Positions 29,268 to 35,105 of a stretch of DNA of 35,105 nt are shown piece by piece. The position numbers were made by a program, and so were the translations under genes. Below the pieces are notes generated by a model. The model did not search any database, was not told the DNA's origin, and saw nothing but the letters and a program-made list of their open reading frames with translations. Within the stretch, counting starts at the first letter, position 1, and each line of letters starts with the position of its first letter. Origin of the DNA: Desulfobacterium sp. (GTDB lineage: Bacteria > Desulfobacterota > Desulfobacteria > Desulfobacterales > Desulfobacteraceae); assembly GCA_016342325.1 (NCBI GenBank), contig JAEINR010000003.1:1-35105 (forward strand), given 5' to 3'.

Positions 29268-29711
29268 TCAGGAATCCTTTTTCCTAGAAATTCTGATAAG
29301 GAACGGCTTGAATTCCTTGTTGTTGGAGAGGCTGTTGCTTATTCTCCTTATAATGACAAAGGCCAGGGCAAAGCATGTAAGGCCTGCCAAAAGGGAGGTG
29401 ATGGATGGGTCTGTTCCGAATCGGGGGGCAAGGGTCTGGCCGGTGGCCGCCCCTGCAATGAGAAGGATGATCGGAAAAATGTAGAGCATGAAGGTCAGTT
29501 TGAGCAGGGGGGCGGTATTGAACCCGATAACAACACGATCTCCTTTTTTGGCGTTTATCGTGTTGCTCAGCTGGACAATCTGTTCTTTGCTCTTGTCGTT
29601 TGATTCGCATGAGTCGCACGCGTCACATGACTCACATGACTTGGATCGTACTGTCTTTACCCATGCCGTTGATCTGTTGGTGCCGGTGATGATACCTTCT
29701 TCTGTAAACAT
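29268..29711 (-). CDS. rseC: RseC/RsxC-associated (SoxR-reducing system) family protein
   Basis: A 147-residue protein of the RseC family. Residues 1-60 form a small cytoplasmic domain with four closely spaced cysteines (SCESCDACDSCES, near 25-37) and a GDRVVIGF strand. Two transmembrane helices follow (TFMLYIFPIILLIAGAATG, then a helix near 100-122). In enterobacteria, RseC belongs to the SoxR-reducing system built on an Rnf-like complex, and homologues often lie beside rnf genes. The location 145 bases upstream of the rnf operon fits that pattern. The cysteines may bind a cluster. Its own function is poorly known. Confidence 0.85.
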   Translation of the reverse strand: MFTEEGIITGTNRSTAWVKTVRSKSCESCDACDSCESNDKSKEQIVQLSNTINAKKGDRVVIGFNTAPLLKLTFMLYIFPIILLIAGAATGQTLAPRFGTDPSITSLLAGLTCFALAFVIIRRISNSLSNNKEFKPFLIRISRKKDS

Positions 29712-29780
29712 AGATTGGATCTTTCAATTCTAAAATTAAAATTCGATGAAAACCGTAGCGGATTTCAGGCTCAAGTGTGT

Positions 29781-30092
29781 TCAGGCATAAAGGTTTATGC
29801 CCATGGATCTCTTTTTCTGTACATAGCTCCGTTCGAGTCGCAGGCGTTCCTGCTGGTACTCTGTTTCTAATTGCTGTTTTCTTGCGTCGTGCTTCTGTTT
29901 CAGTACCTCCTGTTTGCCGACATGCTCCCTTTGAAGCGTTCGGGCTTTTTGTGAAAGCTCAAGGTCGTAGCTCGATTGCTGGGTCTCTTTTTCATCTTTT
30001 TGCGGGTCAGGGGAGGTGAGAGGGGGTATTGACCGCATCTTGCCGTACCTTTGGTTCTGTAATGCTTCCATGCCGGAGACTACGGTCGGCAT
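29781..30092 (-). CDS. Small coiled-coil protein, unknown function
   Basis: A 103-residue hydrophilic protein. Residues 40-95 form a charged coiled coil (SQKARTLQREHVGKQEVLKQ, then KHDARKQQLETEYQQERLRL). There is no signal peptide or membrane segment. AAGGAGG lies seven bases before the ATG. It follows another small gene by 33 bases on the same strand, so the two are likely one operon. I do not recognise a family. Confidence 0.65.
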   Translation of the reverse strand: MPTVVSGMEALQNQRYGKMRSIPPLTSPDPQKDEKETQQSSYDLELSQKARTLQREHVGKQEVLKQKHDARKQQLETEYQQERLRLERSYVQKKRSMGINLYA

Positions 30093-30125
30093 TGTTCCCT
30101 CCTCCTTGCTCTACGGCGACCGAGG

Positions 30126-30422
30126 TCAGGCTACCAGGTCGACGATTCTTGTGGTACCCTGATCCTGCCCTGGGGCTTGGTTGCTGGGTGGTGGTGACTC
30201 AGAGGCCAGCGGTGGTTCCTGGGATGCCTGCTCTGCCCTAAGCGCTTCCCGCCCCTGGTCGGTGATGGAAACCTGGAACGCCTGGCTTGAAAGATCTGAA
30301 TCCCTTTGGTTCGTGGATGGATCCGGGGGCTGCTCTTTTACCGGGGGGGGTGCAGGCCTTGTCGCCTCAAGGTTTTGTGTCTGAGAATAATGATTTGAGC
30401 CGGATACGCTATTGATTGTCAT
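30126..30422 (-). CDS. Small proline- and glutamine-rich protein, unknown function
   Basis: A 98-residue protein of low complexity. The middle has PAPPPVKEQPPDPS and a later stretch rich in Pro and Ser; between these, FQVSITDQGREAL looks like a short ordered segment. No signal peptide, membrane helix or known motif is seen. GGGAGG precedes the ATG at a normal distance. Together with the coiled-coil gene downstream it may form a two-gene unit. The coding call rests on the ribosome-binding site and codon pattern only. Confidence 0.6.
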   Translation of the reverse strand: MTINSVSGSNHYSQTQNLEATRPAPPPVKEQPPDPSTNQRDSDLSSQAFQVSITDQGREALRAEQASQEPPLASESPPPSNQAPGQDQGTTRIVDLVA

Positions 30423-30508
30423 TATTAACCTCCCGAGTTCTTGGTTGCTTCATCTATATAGAGAATATACCGTTGAAATTGCCAAAGTCAAATTTTTTAT
30501 TTTTTATG

Positions 30509-30537
30509 TTGACAAGGGGGGCGGGTCGGGGTATAAG
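30509..30537 (+). promoter_or_regulatory. Promoter of the tandem tRNA-Asn genes
   Basis: TTGACA (30509-30514), 17 bases, TATAAG (30532-30537). A G-rich spacer follows an AT-rich upstream stretch (ATTTTTTATTTTTTATG), which could act as an UP element. The tRNA begins 33 bases later. Confidence 0.85.
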
Positions 30538-30570
30538 TCTCGAGTCTTTCGGGAACGAGAGGCGTTCTGC

Positions 30571-30646
30571 TCCCCAGTAGCTCAGTTGGCAGAGCGAGTG
30601 GCTGTTAACCACTTTGTCCGCGGTTCAAATCCGTGCTGGGGAGCCA
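30571..30646 (+). tRNA. tRNA-Asn(GTT), first copy
   Basis: A 76-nt cloverleaf with encoded CCA. The acceptor is TCCCCAG/CTGGGGA, the D arm GCTCAGTTGGCAGAGC, the anticodon loop CTGTTAA with anticodon GTT, and the T loop TTCAAAT. Identical to the second copy 159 bases downstream. Confidence 0.97.
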
Positions 30647-30682
30647 TTAAAAAGATAACTCATTAAGGGTTTGAATATTGAC

Positions 30683-30709
30683 GGGCCTTGGGGCAAAACT
30701 CCAGGGCCC
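30683..30709 (+). terminator. Hairpin between the tRNA-Asn copies
   Basis: GGGCCTTGG (30683-30691) pairs with CCAGGGCCC (30701-30709), with one G-U pair. No T-run follows, so it may be a processing signal or a weak terminator. It is the diverged counterpart of the hairpin at 30840. Confidence 0.45.
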
Positions 30710-30729
30710 TGATAGATTAGAAGTTCTGC

Positions 30730-30805
30730 TCCCCAGTAGCTCAGTTGGCAGAGCGAGTGGCTGTTAACCACTTTGTCCGCGGTTCAAATCCGTGCTGGGG
30801 AGCCA
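30730..30805 (+). tRNA. tRNA-Asn(GTT), second copy
   Basis: Identical in all 76 bases to the copy at 30571. The flanking bases, including the TTCTGC before it and the AAAAGATA and TCGTTAAG after it, also resemble those of the first copy, which marks a tandem duplication of about 159 bases. No separate promoter is visible, so it is probably co-transcribed. Confidence 0.97.
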
Positions 30806-30839
30806 CTAAAAAGATAGCTCGTTAAGCGTTTGAATAATG

Positions 30840-30870
30840 CAGGGCCTTGGGGCTAAGTCCCAAGGCCCTG
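30840..30870 (+). terminator. Terminator after the tRNA-Asn pair
   Basis: CAGGGCCTTGGG (30840-30851) pairs perfectly with CCCAAGGCCCTG (30859-30870), with a loop of seven; a modest T-rich stretch (CTGTATTTC) follows. Confidence 0.7.
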
Positions 30871-31012
30871 CTGTATTTCAGGCTTATTCCCTTGACAGCA
30901 AGCCTTGTTTCAGAATATCCTTCCACCCATGACCACTATAAAGATGAAACTTTAAATCTCAACCTCCCCTCAACCGTGGATGAGATCATGGAAACTCCCA
31001 GGAGCCCGCAAC

Positions 31013-33013
31013 TTGGATCTTAAAAACAGCAGCAAGATTCTAACCATTGACGATGAAGCCTATATTCGAAACAGCATACGGAACTACCTGGAAGACTACG
31101 GCTTTCAGGTTGTTGAGGCTGACACCGGACAAGAGGGGATCGATGTTTTTGACAGGGAGGAACCGGATCTGGTCCTTCTGGACCTCAGGATGCCTGAAAT
31201 GGACGGTTTGCAGGTTCTGAAAATTCTCCGAAAACGGTCTCCGGAAACGCCCCTTATCGTGGCATCCGGTACGGGCAATATTTCGGCCGTGGTCGAGGCG
31301 CTTCACTTGGGTGCGTGGGACTATATCTTGAAACCTGTCCAGGATATGACCGTTCTGTTCCATTCGGTGACAAAATGTCTCAAGGAGAGCCGCCTTCAGA
31401 AGGAGAACAAGGAATACCAGGATCGTCTGGAAGATCTGGTGCGGGAGAGGACCCGGAAGCTTGAGGCGAGTGAGCAGGAGTATAAGGCCGTTTTCGAGTG
31501 CACCGGCACCGCCACCGCCATACTGGAAAACGACCAGACCATTTCCATGGTAAACAGCAGGTTTGAGGCGTTGACGGGATCGCCGCGGCAACAGATTATT
31601 GGCCGGAAAAAATGGTCGGATTTTGTCGCTCCTGCTGATCTGGAAAAGATGAAACGCTACCATGAACAGCGTAGAAACAAAGAAAATAAATTCTCGCCAC
31701 CGGAACAGTACGAGTTTATGTTTGTCAGAACCAATGGTGAGGAACGCTGTATCCTGGTGGATGTGGGTGTGATACCCGGCTCGGATCGATCCGTTGCCTC
31801 GCTCCTGGACATCACCAAAAGAAAACAGGCGGAACAGCACGGGAAGAGTCTGGAAAAGCAGCTCAGAAAATCCCAGAAGATGGAGGCCATCGGTACCCTT
31901 GCCGGTGGCATCGCCCACGACCTGAACAACATCCTGAGTCCGGTGCTCGGTTACGCCGATATGATTATGAGAGCCTCGGACCCCGGAGGAACGACCTTTG
32001 CGCGGAGTGAGAAAATTCAAAAAGCCGCCCTTCGTGCAGCAGACCTGGTCAGCCAGATCCTGTCATTCAGCCGCAGGGACGAGGAGGGAAAGCGGGCTGT
32101 GAAGATCCATCCCGTTGTCAACGAGGTCGTCAGGTTGCTGAGGGGAACCATTCCTTCCACCATCAGGATCATCGATCGGATCGACAGGACTTGCGGCCTT
32201 GTGGAGGCCGATCCCACCCAGATTCACCAGGTGATCATGAATCTGTGCACCAATGCCTACCACGCCATGGAGGCGACGGGGGGAGAGCTTGTGGTGTCGT
32301 TGGACCCGGTTGAGATCCCTGGGGAGGGATCTGCTGATCACCCGGGGCTTGCACCTGGACATTTCCTCTGTCTCCGTGTCGAGGATACCGGATGCGGTAT
32401 GCCTGAAGCGCTTCTGGAGAGGATTTTTGATCCCTACTATACAACCAAGGAGGAGGGAAAGGGAACCGGGCTTGGGCTTTCCACCGTCTATAGTATCGTT
32501 AAGAGCTACCAGGGGGAGATCAACGTCAAGAGCACCCCGGGACAGGGATCCTGTTTTGCGGTGATGCTTCCCGTGGTTGAGATGGTGCCCGGGAGTGAGA
32601 CCATGAAGCAGCACGGTGACGCTTCCGGACAGGCGCATGGCGAGCGACTCGTTGTGGTGGATGATGACAGGGAAATTGCCGACATGTGTAAGGAGGGATT
32701 TGAGGCCCTTGGTTACGCGGTGTCTGTTTTCTACTCCCCTGTCGACGCGCTGGATTACTTTAAAAAGAACCAGGGGAACATCGATCTTGTGGTCACCGAC
32801 CAGACCATGCTTCATATGACCGGGTTTGAGCTTGCCCGGGAGATGCTCTCCATCCGGGGGGACATCCCCGTGATCCTCTGCAGTGGCTACTCCGGAGAAG
32901 TCAATGAAACCATCGTCGTGGATGCGGGGATCCGGCGGTTTATCATGAAACCCGTTACGGTGGATGACCTGTCAAGGGAGATCCAGCAGGTGCTGAAGGT
33001 TGAAGATCGCTGA
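31013..33013 (+). CDS. Hybrid histidine kinase: REC-PAS-HisKA-HATPase-REC
   Basis: A soluble 666-residue signalling protein. A receiver domain comes first (LTIDDE, phospho-Asp in LVLLDLRMPEMDG, Lys in ILKPVQD), then a coiled coil, a PAS domain (YKAVFECTGTATAILEND onward) and the kinase core: His in GGIAHDLNN, N-box NLCTNAYHA, DTGCGM and GTGLGL. A second receiver closes it (VVDDDRE, Asp in LVVTDQT, Lys in IMKPVT). There is no membrane segment or DNA-binding domain. I prefer the TTG at 31013, which has AGGAG eight bases upstream and aligns with the start of its paralogue at 33433. An ATG at 30980 in frame has no ribosome-binding site. It probably passes phosphate to the stand-alone receiver encoded next. 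Confidence 0.88.
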   Translation: MDLKNSSKILTIDDEAYIRNSIRNYLEDYGFQVVEADTGQEGIDVFDREEPDLVLLDLRMPEMDGLQVLKILRKRSPETPLIVASGTGNISAVVEALHLGAWDYILKPVQDMTVLFHSVTKCLKESRLQKENKEYQDRLEDLVRERTRKLEASEQEYKAVFECTGTATAILENDQTISMVNSRFEALTGSPRQQIIGRKKWSDFVAPADLEKMKRYHEQRRNKENKFSPPEQYEFMFVRTNGEERCILVDVGVIPGSDRSVASLLDITKRKQAEQHGKSLEKQLRKSQKMEAIGTLAGGIAHDLNNILSPVLGYADMIMRASDPGGTTFARSEKIQKAALRAADLVSQILSFSRRDEEGKRAVKIHPVVNEVVRLLRGTIPSTIRIIDRIDRTCGLVEADPTQIHQVIMNLCTNAYHAMEATGGELVVSLDPVEIPGEGSADHPGLAPGHFLCLRVEDTGCGMPEALLERIFDPYYTTKEEGKGTGLGLSTVYSIVKSYQGEINVKSTPGQGSCFAVMLPVVEMVPGSETMKQHGDASGQAHGERLVVVDDDREIADMCKEGFEALGYAVSVFYSPVDALDYFKKNQGNIDLVVTDQTMLHMTGFELAREMLSIRGDIPVILCSGYSGEVNETIVVDAGIRRFIMKPVTVDDLSREIQQVLKVEDR

Positions 33014-33044
33014 TCATTTAGTCTCGTCGGGTAAAGGAGAGATC

Positions 33045-33416
33045 ATGCCTGAAAAAACGGTAAATGTTCTTGTGTTGGACGATGAGGAAAGCATTCGTCA
33101 CAGCATTGCCGCCTATTTTGAAGATGAGGGATTTACCGTGTTTGAGGCGGCCAGCGGGGAGGATGCCCTGGAACTGTTGGAATCCAGGCGTGTGGATGCG
33201 GCCATTGTCGATATCAGGCTTCCGGGAATGGACGGCAACACCTTCATGACCAAGGCCTGTAAAATAGATTCAACCATTCGGTTTGTGGTGCATACGGGCT
33301 CTGCGGATTATGTGCTGCCTGACTCCTTGAAGTCCGCTGGAGTGCGTGTCGAGGCAGTTTTTATCAAACCTGTTCACGACTTGAATGTCCTGATCACGGC
33401 TTTAAAGCCTCTCTAG
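33045..33416 (+). CDS. Stand-alone response-regulator receiver protein
   Basis: A 123-residue single REC domain (CheY-like). The acidic pair is in VLVLDDEE, the phospho-Asp in AAIVDIRLPGMDG, the switch Thr in VVHTG and the Lys in FIKPVHD. No output domain follows, so it must act through another protein or as a phosphate carrier. The ATG at 33045 follows AAGGAGAG by a normal distance; an earlier in-frame TTG overlaps the upstream stop and is less likely. It lies between two REC-kinase genes and is probably co-transcribed. Confidence 0.92.
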   Translation: MPEKTVNVLVLDDEESIRHSIAAYFEDEGFTVFEAASGEDALELLESRRVDAAIVDIRLPGMDGNTFMTKACKIDSTIRFVVHTGSADYVLPDSLKSAGVRVEAVFIKPVHDLNVLITALKPL

Positions 33417-33432
33417 TTCCCAGGAGAACGCC

Positions 33433-34647
33433 ATGGATGATAACACTGGTATTAAAATTTTGACCATTGATGATGAACCCTATATCAGGGACAGCGTTAA
33501 GAGTTTCCTGGAGGACTACGGCTTTGAGGTGATCGAGGCTGGAGACGGTCGCCAGGGGCTTGAGGCGTTTCAACGACAAAAGCCCGATCTTGTGCTGTGC
33601 GACCTTCGAATGCCTGAAATGGACGGGTTGGAGGTGCTGGGGGCCGTCACCGAGCGCTCTCCTGAAACGCCGATCATCGTTGTCTCCGGCGCTGGAAACA
33701 TCGGGGACACCGTGCAGGCCTTGCGGCTTGGGGCATGGGACTACATCATCAAACCCATCCAGGACATGAACGTGCTCTACCATTCGGTGAACAAGGGGCT
33801 TGAACGGGCCCGGTTCATCCGGGATAAGAATAAGTATCAGAAGGATCTGGAAAACGCCAATACCCAGTTGCAAGCTTCCCTGGACGACCTTAAGCGAACC
33901 CGGGACCAATTGGTTCAGTCCGAGAAGATGGCGGCTTTGGGAGGGCTTGTTGCAGGGGTCGCCCACGAGATCAACACCCCCATTGGGGTCGGCGTGACCG
34001 CAGCATCGTTTCTGCAGACAAAGACAGAGGAGCTTCAGAAACTCTACCACGAAGACGAGCTGAAACGAAGCAACCTTGAAGTCTATCTTTCCACCATTGA
34101 TGAGGTGGCCCGGTCGATTTTAATCAATATGGAGCGCGCAGCCGAATTGATCTCAAGCTTCAAGCAAGTGGCCGTAGACCAGTCCAGTGAAGAGAAGCGA
34201 TTTTTCAATCTTGAGGAGTATATCGGCGAGGTGCTGTTGAGCCTCAGGCCCAGGTACAAGAAAACCGGCCATGGGATCGAAGTTAACTGTTCCAGTGATC
34301 TGGAGATCTTTTCCTATCCCGGTGCCTATTCCCAGATTGTGGGCAATCTTGTGATCAACTCCCTGGTCCACGGGTTTGAGGGGGTGGAAAACGGGAAGAT
34401 GATTTTCGATATCAGCCGGGAAGATAAGACGGTTGTGTTTGTCTACAGGGACACGGGCGTGGGCATGACCGAAGAGCAGATCTCAAAGGTGTTTGATCCT
34501 TTTTATACGACCAAGCGGGGTAAGGGGGGGACAGGGCTTGGCATGTCCATCGTCTTCAACCTCGTGACCCAGACCCTTGAAGGGTCTATCACGTGTAAGA
34601 GTACCCAGGGCAAGGGTGTTGAATTTACCATGACGTTACCGGTCTGA
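33433..34647 (+). CDS. REC-histidine kinase hybrid (soluble)
   Basis: A 404-residue protein: a receiver domain (residues 5-125; LTIDDEPYIR, Asp in LVLCDLRMPEMDG, Lys in IIKPIQD), a coiled coil (130-165), then a kinase core with the phospho-His in GVAHEINTP (near 185), the N-box NLVINSLVHGF, DTGVGM and GGTGLGM. Its receiver is very close to that of the kinase at 31013, including YIR-S, SPETP, GAGNI/GTGNI and LGAWDYI-KP-QDM, so the two arose by duplication. There is no transmembrane segment. AGGAG precedes the ATG. Being receiver-first, it may be switched by an upstream kinase. Confidence 0.92.
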   Translation: MDDNTGIKILTIDDEPYIRDSVKSFLEDYGFEVIEAGDGRQGLEAFQRQKPDLVLCDLRMPEMDGLEVLGAVTERSPETPIIVVSGAGNIGDTVQALRLGAWDYIIKPIQDMNVLYHSVNKGLERARFIRDKNKYQKDLENANTQLQASLDDLKRTRDQLVQSEKMAALGGLVAGVAHEINTPIGVGVTAASFLQTKTEELQKLYHEDELKRSNLEVYLSTIDEVARSILINMERAAELISSFKQVAVDQSSEEKRFFNLEEYIGEVLLSLRPRYKKTGHGIEVNCSSDLEIFSYPGAYSQIVGNLVINSLVHGFEGVENGKMIFDISREDKTVVFVYRDTGVGMTEEQISKVFDPFYTTKRGKGGTGLGMSIVFNLVTQTLEGSITCKSTQGKGVEFTMTLPV

Positions 34648-34660
34648 GAACGATATAACC

Positions 34661-35105
34661 GTGCAAATACAAACCACATCCAAATGGTATCTCCATCCTG
34701 TTTTCATCTTTGCCTGCTCCATTCTTGCTCTCGCAGGCTCCCTTGTCATCACCGTCTCCTGGTACATGGAGATCACTGCGGCCCTCGAGGTTATCATCAA
34801 GAAGTTCCATCTCGATCCGGGCCAGATTTTTCCCTCAAAGAGCGGGATGATCTTCCTGGTCCTGACCCTGCTTGTCACCGTGGTCATGGCCGGAATCCTT
34901 CTGGCTTTCATCTACTACCAGCGTACGGTAAGGCTATTCAGGCTCCAGCATAATTTTATTTACAACTTCACCCATGAGCTCAAGACGCCGGTCACCTCTC
35001 TGAAGATATATCTTGAAACCTTCATGCGTCATACCCTGGAGCCCAAGGATATCCGGAAATATTCCGGATACATGCTGGAAGATGTGAGCCGCCTCATCGA
35101 AAATA
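34661..35105 (+). CDS. Membrane histidine kinase, N-terminal part (cut by window end)
   Basis: The first 148 codons of a sensor kinase that runs off the window. It begins with GTG at 34661, 13 bases after the previous stop; the ribosome-binding site is weak (GAGAACGA). Two transmembrane helices (about 12-34 and 63-86) flank a short outside loop of about 28 residues, too small for a classical ligand pocket. The HisKA domain starts at 95, with the phospho-His at 105 in YNFTHELKTPVTSLK. The frame has no stop up to the window end. It is the only membrane-bound kinase of the cluster and a likely input for it. Confidence 0.85.
   Translation, partial: MQIQTTSKWYLHPVFIFACSILALAGSLVITVSWYMEITAALEVIIKKFHLDPGQIFPSKSGMIFLVLTLLVTVVMAGILLAFIYYQRTVRLFRLQHNFIYNFTHELKTPVTSLKIYLETFMRHTLEPKDIRKYSGYMLEDVSRLIEN

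Overview
The window looks like chromosomal DNA of a sulfate-reducing or related anaerobic bacterium of the Desulfobacterota, most like the Desulfobacteraceae. This is inferred from gene content: a six-subunit Rnf complex headed by a tetrahaem cytochrome c, an RnfB fused to a GltD-like NAD(P)H oxidoreductase, a lactate-oxidation locus with a fused LutB/LutA-type iron-sulfur subunit, and soluble receiver-kinase hybrids. No 16S gene or species-level marker is present.

Region 1 (1-6.2 kb): organic-acid (probably lactate or glycolate) oxidation. A minus-strand lutC-lutB operon diverges from a plus-strand GlcF-like iron-sulfur gene followed by a GntR/FadR-family regulator. Three near-identical TGGT-TACCA operators lie in the divergent intergenic region, and one sits directly on the likely start of the lutCB transcript. 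A ribonuclease HI gene follows.

Region 2 (6.2-14.6 kb): a pentapeptide-repeat gene, then a 7.6-kb integrated element bounded by two identical whole copies of a tRNA-Met(CAT) gene (78 bp identical), each with its own sigma70-type promoter. The element has a tyrosine integrase next to the right tRNA copy, candidate arm-type sites (GATTAGTACC) near both ends, a second short tyrosine recombinase, a Rha-type phage regulator with a probable frameshift, a compact protein with motifs resembling the palm of family A / T7-like single-subunit polymerases, a ribbon-helix-helix gene bracketed by 22-bp-phased repeats, a membrane protein, a SeqA-N-like small protein and a decayed second integrase tail. No capsid, tail, conjugation or obvious defence genes are seen. 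This is the most novel part of the window.

Region 3 (14.6-20.8 kb): housekeeping genes: a zinc-ribbon membrane protein with long acidic repeats, hpt, a CbpA-type dnaJ, mnmG and a YhcC-like radical SAM gene.

Region 4 (20.8-30.4 kb): energy conservation. A minus-strand operon runs cytochrome c-rnfC-rnfD-rnfG-rnfE-rnfA-rnfB(fused), then a cyclic-nucleotide-binding-domain gene and apbE, whose product attaches FMN to RnfG. The RnfD Thr normally flavinylated appears to be Ala. An RseC-like gene and two small unknown genes lie upstream.

Region 5 (30.4-35.1 kb): a tandem pair of identical tRNA-Asn genes, then a plus-strand signalling cluster: REC-PAS-kinase-REC hybrid, stand-alone receiver, REC-kinase, and the start of a membrane histidine kinase cut by the window end.

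Work was by reading only; no database search, alignment program or folding program was run.
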